A stretch of 64,000 nucleotides of DNA, from positions 186,001 through 250,000 of the forward strand of contig NZ_JBHTMU010000001.1 in assembly GCF_042679605.1 (NCBI RefSeq), in the 5' to 3' direction. Below are positions 53,024-61,119 of the stretch, one piece after another. The translations under genes were made by a program, and so were the position numbers. The DNA comes from Litorisediminicola beolgyonensis. GTDB taxonomy: Bacteria > Pseudomonadota > Alphaproteobacteria > Rhodobacterales > Rhodobacteraceae. The notes beneath the pieces are model-generated. The model made no database searches. It had not been told where the DNA came from and saw nothing but the letters and a program-made list of their open reading frames with translations. The stretch's first letter is position 1. Each line of letters opens with the position of its first letter.

Positions 53024-53770
53024 TCATGCCGACCCCGCCAGGGATTGATTGCGGGAGAAGTTCCGGGTCATCCAGTCGACGCACATGTCGTAAAACGCGA
53101 AGTCCTGTGAATACCACCGCCGCAGATTCTGTTCCGCGCGCGGACTGAGCGCCGGGATGGAACTGTAATCGTTCTGGTGTCGATGCGAGGGATCATCGGA
53201 GACCTGAATATCGACGTCGGCTCCAAGTCGATCCAGAAGATTGCCAAGGTCGTCCTCAAAGCCTTCCGTTCGTATGATCCAGACGGGAGGGCGTATGCTC
53301 AGCGCAAATCCGAGAGGTTTGAGCCAGTCGATCTGGTACCTAGCATTGTGATGTATGGACAGAATCGCCGCCGTGGCTCGGTGCCCCATGTCTCCGTCGG
53401 AGAACAGCGCTTCGGCCAGGTCGTTGGCGTGCTCGTATGTCTCGAATGCCTTCGCTTCGTGGTCGGACCATTCCGAGTAGATGCGCGGCTGGCCCTTGCG
53501 TTTGCGGCTGTAGAAGCCGGACTTGAACCGGTCAATCGGGTTGCGGATCGAAAAGAAATACCGAGCGTCCGGCGGCAGATCGGAGAGGGATACCCCATGC
53601 TTGCGTTTCCGGATCTCGAACGGCGCGCCGCTCGCGTTAATCTGCGAAGCAACATGCGTGATCTGTGTTCCGGCGGCCTTGCCGATGTGCAGAAAGTGGA
53701 CGGTCTCTTTTTCCGATCCGCCAGTCTGGCCGAGCGCCACTTTTCGCAGGAGGCTGGTGAGTTTCGTCAT
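53024..53770 (-). CDS. Sulfotransferase family protein
   Basis: A 248-residue sulfotransferase-like protein. 5'-PSB loop FLHIGKAAGTQI near 31-42 and 3'-PB segment FFSIRNPIDRFKSGFYSRKRKG near 72-93 indicate PAPS binding. AAAGGGG precedes the ATG at 53770. Lies between sucC and sucD in a lower-GC insert. Likely modifies a surface glycan or lipid; acceptor unknown. Confidence 0.82.
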   Translation of the reverse strand: MTKLTSLLRKVALGQTGGSEKETVHFLHIGKAAGTQITHVASQINASGAPFEIRKRKHGVSLSDLPPDARYFFSIRNPIDRFKSGFYSRKRKGQPRIYSEWSDHEAKAFETYEHANDLAEALFSDGDMGHRATAAILSIHHNARYQIDWLKPLGFALSIRPPVWIIRTEGFEDDLGNLLDRLGADVDIQVSDDPSHRHQNDYSSIPALSPRAEQNLRRWYSQDFAFYDMCVDWMTRNFSRNQSLAGSA

Positions 53771-53963
53771 GGCCGCCCCTTTATCCGCCCGACGCCGGCA
53801 CCTGAATGCCGTGGGTCGCATCCCCCGGTTGGGCGGTCGGTAGACACGGTCAGGAGGCCGTCCGCCGAACGCGCCAGGCCCGTCGCTAGGCGCCGAATGC
53901 TCATCCGGGTGGTTTCGTCTCTCAGGACAGCCATCTGTGGCGCTCTCCTCGCTCGGTCGTCCA

Positions 53964-54503
53964 CTATTCGGCGGTCTCTTCACCGAAGGTTGTCAACGTA
54001 ATCCCGCCGGCCATGTCGTGTTGAACGTGCAGTCTTGCGCCCCGTTCGCTCCAAGAGTTGATCGCAACCAAAATGTTATGGCTTGGGTGGGATGCGAAGC
54101 CTCCGCCCTGAGGCAGTATCAAAGGGAACTTTCCGCCGACGACTTCGGTGTCTGGTAATGCGCGGAAGAAATTATCGACATCTTCCACGGTGATTGGACC
54201 GGCGCGTACTGAAGCGGAGCACGTCGACCCGATCATGCCGTCAATGCTACCAAACGCAATCCATGTGGCATACTCTGGCGTCCCAAGCGTCAGCCCGACC
54301 ATTTTCCCGTCATCAACCGAAAAATATTGATCCGGATCGTATTGCGACAGATCCAACTCGTTCATCGCCTTCGCCGGTTGCAACGAAATCGGCTCGCATG
54401 TCTCAACGTATTTGGCCCAGATTTCCTCCATGCTCTGCCCATGCGCCGTTGCGCCGAACGCGCAGGCTGCAGCAAGCACCGGTATCGCAAGAGAATGGCG
54501 CAT
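53964..54503 (-). CDS. Secreted protein, unknown
   Basis: A 179-residue protein with a signal peptide (residues 1-22, ATAHGQS). The mature region contains SMEEIWAKYVETC and a second Cys near 95, possibly a disulfide. No family recognised. Its ATG is 4 bp after the sucC stop and uses GAAGGGG within the sucC end, so it is tightly linked to sucC. Base composition is visibly lower in GC than its neighbours. Confidence 0.68.
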   Translation of the reverse strand: MRHSLAIPVLAAACAFGATAHGQSMEEIWAKYVETCEPISLQPAKAMNELDLSQYDPDQYFSVDDGKMVGLTLGTPEYATWIAFGSIDGMIGSTCSASVRAGPITVEDVDNFFRALPDTEVVGGKFPLILPQGGGFASHPSHNILVAINSWSERGARLHVQHDMAGGITLTTFGEETAE

Positions 54504-54507
54504 CAGA

Positions 54508-55701
54508 TCACCCCTTCACCGCCTTGACGATCTTCTGCGCGCCGTCCTTCAGGTCGTCGGCGGCGATCACGTCGAGGCCGGAGGTGTTGATGATCTCCTT
54601 GCCCTTCTCGACATTGGTGCCTTCGAGACGCACGACCAACGGGACCTTCAGGCCCACTTCCTTGACCGCGGCCACGACGCCCTCGGCGATCACGTCGCAG
54701 CGCATGATGCCGCCGAAGATGTTGACGAGGATGCCTTTGACGTTCGGATCCGAGGTGATGATCTTGAACGCCTCGGTCACTTTCTCCTTGGTCGCGCCGC
54801 CGCCCACGTCGAGGAAGTTGGCAGGCTCGGCGCCGTAGAGCTTGATGATGTCCATCGTCGCCATGGCGAGGCCCGCGCCGTTCACCATGCAGCCGATCTC
54901 GCCGTCGAGCGCGATGTAGTTGAGGTCGTATTTCGACGCCTGGAGTTCCTTCGGGTCCTCCTCGGTCTCGTCGCGCAGCTCGGCCACGTCCGACTGGCGG
55001 TAGATGGCGTTGCCGTCGAAGCCGAGCTTGGCGTCGAGCACCTTGAGATCGCCCTTGTCGGTGATGATCAGCGGGTTGATCTCGAGCATCTCCATGTCGC
55101 GCTCGATGAACGCCTTGTAGAGAAGGCCCATCAGCTTGACGCATTGCTTGACCTGCTGGCCTTCGAGGCCGAGCGCGAAGGCGATGCGGCGGCCATGCCA
55201 GGGCTGGTAGCCGGTGGCCGGGTCGACCGTGAAGGACAGGATCTTGTCGGGCGTCGAGGCGGCGACCTCCTCGATATCCATGCCGCCCTCGGTCGAGCAG
55301 ACGAAGGACACGCGGCTCGAACCGCGATCGACCAGAAGCGCGAGATAGAGCTCGCGCTCGATGTCGGAGCCTTCCTCGATGTAGACGCGGTTGACCTGCT
55401 TGCCGGCCGGGCCGGTCTGGTGGGTCACCAGCGTCTTGCCGAGCATCTTCTTGGCTTCCTCGGCGGCTTCCTCGACCGACTTGGCCAGCCGCACGCCGCC
55501 TTTCTCGCCCGCCTCGGCCTCCTTGAAGGAGCCCTTGCCGCGGCCACCGGCGTGGATCTGCGCCTTCACCACCCAGAGCGGTCCATCGAGCCCGCCCGCC
55601 GCGGTCTTGGCCTCTTCGGACCGGAGGACAACGCGCCCGTCCGAGACCGGAGCGCCGTAGCTGCGCAGGAGCGCCTTCGCCTGATACTCGTGGATATTCA
55701 T
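54508..55701 (-). CDS. sucC: Succinyl-CoA synthetase beta subunit
   Basis: A 397-residue ATP-grasp subunit of succinyl-CoA synthetase (succinyl-CoA to succinate with ATP or GTP). N-terminal MNIHEYQAKALLRSYGAPV, nucleotide-binding VVKAQIHAGGRGKGSF and EINPLIIT are diagnostic. A promoter and a three-site TGATCA operator array lie upstream. Confidence 0.98.
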   Translation of the reverse strand: MNIHEYQAKALLRSYGAPVSDGRVVLRSEEAKTAAGGLDGPLWVVKAQIHAGGRGKGSFKEAEAGEKGGVRLAKSVEEAAEEAKKMLGKTLVTHQTGPAGKQVNRVYIEEGSDIERELYLALLVDRGSSRVSFVCSTEGGMDIEEVAASTPDKILSFTVDPATGYQPWHGRRIAFALGLEGQQVKQCVKLMGLLYKAFIERDMEMLEINPLIITDKGDLKVLDAKLGFDGNAIYRQSDVAELRDETEEDPKELQASKYDLNYIALDGEIGCMVNGAGLAMATMDIIKLYGAEPANFLDVGGGATKEKVTEAFKIITSDPNVKGILVNIFGGIMRCDVIAEGVVAAVKEVGLKVPLVVRLEGTNVEKGKEIINTSGLDVIAADDLKDGAQKIVKAVKG

Positions 55702-55736
55702 CGAACGACTGTCCCCGTGCTGTTTTGCGTCGCCCC

Positions 55737-55766
55737 TCTATACAGGCTGCGCGATCGGCTTTTTAA
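55737..55766 (-). promoter_or_regulatory. Candidate sucC promoter
   Basis: On the minus strand TTAAAA (55766-55761), an 18-bp spacer, then TATAGA (55742-55737); 4 of 6 matches in each hexamer. The start would be near 55729, giving a leader of about 28 nt. The TGATCA array lies 49-96 bp upstream of the -35 box. By-eye match only. Confidence 0.35.
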
Positions 55767-55812
55767 GCGAAGAATGCGCCGATCCCGGGATTTGGGGCGC
55801 TTTTCTGCGATA

Positions 55813-55863
55813 TGTGATCACACGTTTCAATCCAGTGATCACAAATTAACGCGCTTGATCACG
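55813..55863. promoter_or_regulatory. TGATCA operator array upstream of sucC
   Basis: Three TGATCA cores at 55815-55820 (within the perfect palindrome TGTGATCACA), 55836-55841 (AGTGATCACA) and 55856-55861 (TTGATCACG). Core-to-core spacing is 21 and 20 bp, about two helical turns. The same motif pair with 20-bp spacing lies upstream of sdhC. Most likely binding sites of a dimeric regulator of the TCA genes. Confidence 0.65.
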
Positions 55864-55983
55864 GATCGTGGGAATCGTTGCTCACGCGGCCTGCGGGCCA
55901 CACCGGGCGCGTCTCCTGCGGCTGGGCAGGGCGGATCTCTGCGGCCCGGTGCTAGGATATCGAAAAACACTGAGCAGAACGCC

Positions 55984-57012
55984 ATGACAGGATTGAGACA
56001 CGCGCCGAGAGGCACGGCGCGCTGGGACGTGGTCACGACCGCTCGCGAGCCCGCGCCCCTTATCGCGGCCTTCGTCGCGCATCACCTCGCGCTCGGCGCA
56101 TCGCGGATCCATCTCTATCTCGACGCGCCCGATCCCGAGATCGAAGCCCTCTTGGCGCCGGTCCGGGAGGTTCGGATGACGTTCGCCGACGCGCGGTTCC
56201 ATCGCCACGCCTATGGAGGCCGCCGCTCGCCCCGGCTCAACCGCCGCCAGCGGCTCAACGCGCAACATGCCTATCGCCGGAGCGAGGCGGATTGGCTTCT
56301 GCATCTCGATGCCGACGAGTTTGTCATGGTCGCCGATCTCGACGCGCAGCTGGCCGAGCTTCCGCCCGAGATCGGCTGGCTGCGGCTGGTCAATGGCGAG
56401 CGCGCGTATCTCAAAGGCGCGCGTCCCCGTGGCCTCTTCGACGGTGTCATGCTTCTGCCCTCCGACAATGGCGGCCTGCCGCGCTGGATGCGGCGCGGCC
56501 TCTTTTCGGGGCAGGGCGGGCTGCGTCCGGAAGGGCTTCTGGGACATGCGCGCGGAAAGTCGGCGGTCCGCTGCGGGCAGGCGCTGAGCATGGGCGTGCA
56601 TTCGCCCCGGGTGAAGTCCGATCTGGGCGAGGCTGTCAGCGGTGAGGTGGCGATCTGCCATTTCGACGGGCTGACGCCTGCCCATTGGCAGGGCAAGCTC
56701 CTGCGCTACGCTGCGGCCGAGGGCCACGCAACGCAGATCGGCGCCGCGGGGTCGCGGCAGCGGGTGTTGCAGCTTCAGGCCTTCGCGGCCCTTGGCGGGA
56801 ACGCGACGGCGGCCCGGGCACTGCACGACCGGTTGCGGTGTCTGACGGATGTGCAGCTGGAGTTGCGCCAGGCGCGGGGGCTCGTGCGCGACATCCCGTT
56901 CGATCCGACCGAGGCGGCGCGGGCGCGGTTCGCGGATGCGGGCTATGCGTATTCGGCGGAAGAGTTCGACCGGTGTCTCATGCCGGAGCGGCAGAGCGCG
57001 GTCGGGGTGTGA
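55984..57012 (+). CDS. Glycosyltransferase family 2/92-like protein
   Basis: A 342-residue protein. WDVVTTAREPAPLIAAFVAHHLALGASRIHLYLDAP at the N-terminus and LLHLDADEFVMVADL (DxD motif, Asp-Ala-Asp) near 102-116 indicate a GT-A-fold transferase acting on a nucleotide sugar. Acceptor unknown. It lies on the plus strand between sucC and mdh, apparently with its own promoter in the 282-bp spacer. Confidence 0.8.
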   Translation: MTGLRHAPRGTARWDVVTTAREPAPLIAAFVAHHLALGASRIHLYLDAPDPEIEALLAPVREVRMTFADARFHRHAYGGRRSPRLNRRQRLNAQHAYRRSEADWLLHLDADEFVMVADLDAQLAELPPEIGWLRLVNGERAYLKGARPRGLFDGVMLLPSDNGGLPRWMRRGLFSGQGGLRPEGLLGHARGKSAVRCGQALSMGVHSPRVKSDLGEAVSGEVAICHFDGLTPAHWQGKLLRYAAAEGHATQIGAAGSRQRVLQLQAFAALGGNATAARALHDRLRCLTDVQLELRQARGLVRDIPFDPTEAARARFADAGYAYSAEEFDRCLMPERQSAVGV

Positions 57013-57043
57013 TCGCCTCGCCCGATCGTGGGGCGAGGCGATC
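57011..57043. terminator. Bidirectional terminator between the GT gene and mdh
   Basis: Perfect 13-bp stem GATCGCCTCGCCC/GGGCGAGGCGATC with a 7-nt loop, beginning at the glycosyltransferase stop and ending 14 bp before the mdh stop. No long T-tract. Confidence 0.75.
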
Positions 57044-57057
57044 CTAGACAGTGCAGG

Positions 57058-58020
57058 TCAGGCGAGGGTCTCGTCGATCCCCTTGCAGGCCTCGACCAGG
57101 CCCTTCACCGCGTTGACCGAGTTGTCGAACATCGACTTCTCGTCCTTGGTCATCTCGATCTCGACGATGCGCTCGATGCCGCCCGCGCCGATCACCGTCG
57201 GCACGCCGACATAGAAACCGTCGAGGCCGAACTGGCCGTCGCAATAGGCGGCGCAGGGCAGAACGCGCTTCTGGTCCTTGAGATAGGCCTCGGCCATCTC
57301 GATCGCCGAGGTGGCGGGCGCGTAGAAGGCCGAGCCGGTCTTCAGGAGGCCGACGATCTCGGCGCCGCCGTCGCGGGTGCGCTGCACGATCGCGTCGAGC
57401 TTGTCCTGCGTGGTCCAGCCCATCTTCACCAGATCCGGCAGCGGCACACCGGCCACGGTCGAGTAACGGGTCAGCGGCACCATCGTGTCGCCATGGCCGC
57501 CGAGTACGAAGGCGGTGACGTCCTTCATCGACACGCCGAACTCGAGCGACAGGAAGTGACGGAAGCGCGCGCTGTCGAGAACGCCCGCCATGCCGCAGAC
57601 CTTCTCATGCGGCAGGCCCGAGAATTCGCGCAGCGCCCAGACCATCGCGTCGAGCGGGTTGGTGATGCAGATCACGAAGGCGTCGGGCGCGTTGGCGGCG
57701 ATGCCTTCGCCCACGGATTTCATGACCTTGAGGTTGATCCCCAGAAGGTCGTCGCGGCTCATGCCGGGCTTGCGGGGCACGCCGGCGGTCACGATGCAGA
57801 CATCTGCGCCCGCGATATCGGCGTAGTCCTGGGTGCCCTTGAGCGTGGCGTCAAAGCCTTCGGAGGGGCCGGACTCGGCGATGTCGAGCGCCTTGCCCTC
57901 GGGGGTGCCTTCGGCGATGTCGAACAGGACGACGTCGCCCAGTTCCTTCAGCGCCACGAGATGGGCGAGCGTGCCGCCGATCTGGCCTGCGCCGATGAGC
58001 GCGATCTTGGGTCTGGCCAT
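57058..58020 (-). CDS. mdh: Malate dehydrogenase
   Basis: A 320-residue LDH-like NAD-dependent enzyme (L-malate to oxaloacetate). GAGQIGGT at 10-17 for NAD, Arg83 and Arg89 for substrate, Asp149-Arg152 and catalytic His176 in GGHGDTMVP. Starts at MARPKIALIG. Minus strand, convergent with the glycosyltransferase gene. Confidence 0.97.
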   Translation of the reverse strand: MARPKIALIGAGQIGGTLAHLVALKELGDVVLFDIAEGTPEGKALDIAESGPSEGFDATLKGTQDYADIAGADVCIVTAGVPRKPGMSRDDLLGINLKVMKSVGEGIAANAPDAFVICITNPLDAMVWALREFSGLPHEKVCGMAGVLDSARFRHFLSLEFGVSMKDVTAFVLGGHGDTMVPLTRYSTVAGVPLPDLVKMGWTTQDKLDAIVQRTRDGGAEIVGLLKTGSAFYAPATSAIEMAEAYLKDQKRVLPCAAYCDGQFGLDGFYVGVPTVIGAGGIERIVEIEMTKDEKSMFDNSVNAVKGLVEACKGIDETLA

Positions 58021-58176
58021 GGTTCCGTGTCTCCAACTCGGTTTCGGATTGCGCGCATGGCTAGTGCGTCGTTGCAGCGCGCGCAAGCCCGCTGCATTGC
58101 GGCAAGGGCTGCGGGGCGCGTCTGGCGCCGCGGCGGTTGGGGCGCTAAACCTCGGGGAAACCGGGAGTTATGACAC

Positions 58177-58932
58177 GTGGATCCGCTCGGCTGGACAGTT
58201 TTCGCGGTGGCCGTTCCGGCGGTGATCTTCGCCGGGATCTCGAAAGGCGGCTTCGGCTCGACCGCCGCCTTCGCCTCGTCCTCGATTCTGGCTCTGGTGC
58301 TCGATCCGGCGACCGCGCTCGGGATCATGCTGCCGCTTCTGATGCTGATCGACCTCGCGTCGCTGCCGCCCTATTGGCGGCGCTGGTCCTGGCCCGAGGC
58401 GCGGCTTCTGATGCTCGCGGGCCTGCCGGGTGTGGCCCTGGGCGCGCTGGTCTTCGAGATAACCGATCCCGATGCGATCCGGCTCTTGATCGGGATCGTG
58501 TGCCTCGGCTTCGTCGCGTGGCAGGTGGCGGTGGCGAAGGGCGTCGTGGCGCCCTCGGCGCGCGATCCCGGGCCGGTCATCGGGCTCGCAAGCGGCATCG
58601 CCGTCGGGTTCACCAGTTTCGTCAGCCATGCGGGCGGTCTCGCGGCGGCGATCTACCTTTTGGGCCGGGGCTTGGGCAAGACGGCCTACCAGGCGACCAC
58701 GGTGCTGGTCTTCTGGGCGATCAACCTGGTCAAGGCCGGCATCTATGCGGGCCTCGGCATCTTCAGCCGCGACACGCTGACCCTGGACCTCTGGCTGATC
58801 CCGGCGGCGCTTTTCGGAACATGGCTCGGGGTCCGGGCGCATCACCTGGTCCCCGAGACGCTGTTCTTTCGCGTGACCTATGCGCTTCTGAGCGTCACCG
58901 GGGCCAAGTTGATGTGGGATGCGCTGACCTGA
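58177..58932 (+). CDS. TauE/SafE family sulfite/anion exporter
   Basis: A 251-residue eight-helix permease. Two conserved TauE/SafE motifs: ISKGGFGS near residue 22 and GFTSFVSHAGG near 148-158. Predicted to export sulfite, sulfoacetate or another anion. GTG start after GGGAG. Between mdh and a small secreted protein. Confidence 0.88.
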   Translation: MDPLGWTVFAVAVPAVIFAGISKGGFGSTAAFASSSILALVLDPATALGIMLPLLMLIDLASLPPYWRRWSWPEARLLMLAGLPGVALGALVFEITDPDAIRLLIGIVCLGFVAWQVAVAKGVVAPSARDPGPVIGLASGIAVGFTSFVSHAGGLAAAIYLLGRGLGKTAYQATTVLVFWAINLVKAGIYAGLGIFSRDTLTLDLWLIPAALFGTWLGVRAHHLVPETLFFRVTYALLSVTGAKLMWDALT

Positions 58933-58935
58933 GGC

Positions 58936-59259
58936 TCAGGCCGGGGCGCCGGGGATCGGCATCCGTTCGGGAATCGTCTCGTAGGCCTTGCCGGAGGCCA
59001 GAAGGCAGGCCTGTCCGTCCGAGCTCGAGACGAGCACCGTCCAGGTGCCGGTGCGGTCCGAGGCATAGACCTCGAGCACCTTGGTTTCGGTCAGAAGGCC
59101 GACCGACTGGCGCGTCTCGCCATAGGTTTCGGCAAGCCTGTCAACGACTTGCAGGCGCGGCGCACAGCGATCGACCGCGCTGTCGGCGGTCGCGGAACTG
59201 GCGGTGAGAATACAAACAGGCGCGAATACGAGCGCGGACACGAGACCAAGATGACGCAT
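58936..59259 (-). CDS. Small secreted protein, unknown
   Basis: A 107-residue protein with a signal peptide (FAPVCILTASSATAD). Mature region VLEVYASDRTGTWTVLVSSSDGQACLLASGKAY; two Cys residues. CAGGAG precedes the ATG. Convergent with the TauE/SafE gene, 3 bp away. No family recognised. Confidence 0.7.
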   Translation of the reverse strand: MRHLGLVSALVFAPVCILTASSATADSAVDRCAPRLQVVDRLAETYGETRQSVGLLTETKVLEVYASDRTGTWTVLVSSSDGQACLLASGKAYETIPERMPIPGAPA

Positions 59260-59375
59260 GGATGACTCCTGCTTCTCCGCGAAACCAAGCGCCGGAGCCC
59301 CCATGGTCGGCCGTTCCGCGGTCTGGACGTCCTGCCACTATGAAACCAATTACCTTCCAGATGGTTAACGGCACC

Positions 59376-59480
59376 GACGCCCGCGATTTGTGCACGAGTG
59401 CATACAATTTTTGCTGCAATGCGGCGATTCTCGCTTGAAATCTTCTGCGCAAAATGGCGTCTAAGGATGAAATTTTGTTT
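59376..59480 (+). promoter_or_regulatory. Regulatory region upstream of the malyl-CoA thioesterase gene
   Basis: A 105-bp AT-richer leader with several short palindromes: TGCAC/GTGCA around GA (59391-59402), TTGCTGCAA (59411-59419), and a TGCGCAAAA box (near 59446-59454). TTGC/GCAA-type boxes recall PccR/RamB-class sites known in Rhodobacter C2/propionyl metabolism, but the match is partial. Confidence 0.35.
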
Positions 59481-59498
59481 CGCATAGGAGACCGATCC

Positions 59499-60359
59499 AT
59501 GCTGACCCGTCCGCTTCGCTCGGTGCTCTACATCCCGGGATCGAAACTGCGCGCCATCGACAAGGCGCGCGCCCTGCCGGCCGATGCCATCATCTTCGAC
59601 CTCGAGGACGCGGTGGCGATCGAAGAGAAAGAGGCGGCGCGGGAAACCCTGCGACACGAGCTTGGCCGCGGCGGGTTCGGGCAGCGCTTCATTCTCGTCC
59701 GGATCAACGGGCTCGACACCCAGTGGGGCGAGGCGGATGCCCGCGCCGCGGCACAGATGAAATGCGATGCGGTCCTCTTGCCGAAATGCGAAAGCGCCGC
59801 GCAGCTCGACCGGCTCGCGGGTCTTGTCGGCCAGCATCGGCTCTGGGCGATGATGGAGACGCCGCGCGGCATCCTGCGCGCCGAGGAGATCGCGGCGCAT
59901 CCGCGGCTCGACGGCATGGTGATGGGCACCAACGATCTCTACAAGGAGATGCATGCCCGCCCGACGCCCGCGCGCGACGCGATGCTGACCTCGCTCGGCA
60001 TGTGCGTTCTGGCGGCCAAGGCGCATGGCATCGCGGCCATCGACGGGGTCTATAACGCCTTCAAGGACGAGGCCGGGCTGAAGGCCGAGGCCGAGCAGGG
60101 GCGTGACCTCGGATTCGACGGCAAGTCGCTGATCCACCCGCTCCAGCTCGAGGGCGCCAACGACGCCTTCGCGCCGACCGAGGCCGAGGTCGACCTCGCG
60201 CGTCGTCAAATTCGCGCCTTCGAAGAGGCGCGGGCGCAGGGGCAGGGCATCGCGGTGGTCGACGGCAAGATCGTCGAGAACCTGCATGTCGAGACCGCGC
60301 GCAAGGTCCTGGCCAAGGCCAAGGCCATCGCCGAAATCGCACGTATCGCGGCGGAGTAA
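59499..60359 (+). CDS. mcl2: (3S)-malyl-CoA thioesterase / CoA ester lyase family
   Basis: A 286-residue CitE-like TIM barrel. RSVLYIPGSK and IIFDLEDAV (Asp34-x-Glu36-Asp37) are family signatures, with ETPRGILRAEEIA and GTNDLYKEM. Length and position beside mesaconyl-CoA hydratase and mdh match Mcl2 of the Rhodobacter ethylmalonyl-CoA pathway, which hydrolyses (3S)-malyl-CoA to malate. GGAG precedes ATG 59499. A lyase activity cannot be excluded. Confidence 0.82.
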   Translation: MLTRPLRSVLYIPGSKLRAIDKARALPADAIIFDLEDAVAIEEKEAARETLRHELGRGGFGQRFILVRINGLDTQWGEADARAAAQMKCDAVLLPKCESAAQLDRLAGLVGQHRLWAMMETPRGILRAEEIAAHPRLDGMVMGTNDLYKEMHARPTPARDAMLTSLGMCVLAAKAHGIAAIDGVYNAFKDEAGLKAEAEQGRDLGFDGKSLIHPLQLEGANDAFAPTEAEVDLARRQIRAFEEARAQGQGIAVVDGKIVENLHVETARKVLAKAKAIAEIARIAAE

Positions 60360-60362
60360 GAC

Positions 60363-60908
60363 ATGGCTCTCCTGATCCTTGGTCTTCTCCTTTGGAGCGG
60401 CGCGCATCTCTTCAAGCGCCTGGCACCCGCCCAACGCGACGCGATGGGCGATGCCGGAAAGGGGGCTGTCGCGCTGGGCGTGATCGCTGGCCTGATCCTC
60501 ATGATCCTCGGCTATCGCTGGGCCGAGTTCGTGCCGGTCTGGACGCCTCCGGCCTTCATGGTGCATCTCAACAACCTCATTATGCTGATTGCGGTCTTCG
60601 TCTTCGGCATGAGCGCCACCAAGGGGCGTCTGCGCGGCCGGATGCGGCATCCTCAGCTGACCGCGGTGAAGATCTGGGCGGTCGCGCATCTTTTGGTGAA
60701 TGGCGACCTGGCGTCGATCCTGCTGTTCGGCGGCCTTCTGGCCTGGGCGGTGGTCGAGGTGATCCTCATCAACAAGACCAGCAGCTGGGACCGGCCGCAG
60801 CCCGGCGAGGCCAAGCGCGACGTCGTCCTGGTCATCGTCACGCTGGTGATGTTCGCCGTGATCACCGGCGTTCACGCCTGGCTCGGTGTCTGGCCCTTCC
60901 CGGGATAA
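60363..60908 (+). CDS. NnrU family membrane protein
   Basis: A 181-residue six-helix protein. LLLWSGAHLFKRLAP near the start and HPQLTAVKIWAVAHLLVNGDL in the middle match NnrU, a protein linked to nitrite/NO metabolism in some species, but widely found in non-denitrifiers. Only 3 bp after mcl2; no other denitrification gene is here. Confidence 0.9.
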   Translation: MALLILGLLLWSGAHLFKRLAPAQRDAMGDAGKGAVALGVIAGLILMILGYRWAEFVPVWTPPAFMVHLNNLIMLIAVFVFGMSATKGRLRGRMRHPQLTAVKIWAVAHLLVNGDLASILLFGGLLAWAVVEVILINKTSSWDRPQPGEAKRDVVLVIVTLVMFAVITGVHAWLGVWPFPG

Positions 60909-60912
60909 GCTC

Positions 60913-61119
60913 ATGAAACTCTACCGCTTTCTCAGCGCCGACGACACGTCGGAGTTCTGCCACAAGGTCTGCGCCGCGCTCGACAAGGGATGGGAGCTTT
61001 ATGGCTCGCCGACCTATGCCTTCGACGCCGCCAATGGCGTGATGCGCTGCGGCCAGGCGGTGACCAAGGACGTCCCCGGCCAGAGCTATTCGCCCGACCT
61101 GAAACTCGGAGAGCAATGA
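60913..61119 (+). CDS. DUF1737 domain protein
   Basis: A 68-residue protein: YRFLSADDTSEFCHKVCAALDKGWELYGSPTYAFD matches DUF1737, a small domain of unknown function. Starts 4 bp after nnrU. Its stop overlaps the next start (ATGA). Confidence 0.88.
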   Translation: MKLYRFLSADDTSEFCHKVCAALDKGWELYGSPTYAFDAANGVMRCGQAVTKDVPGQSYSPDLKLGEQ

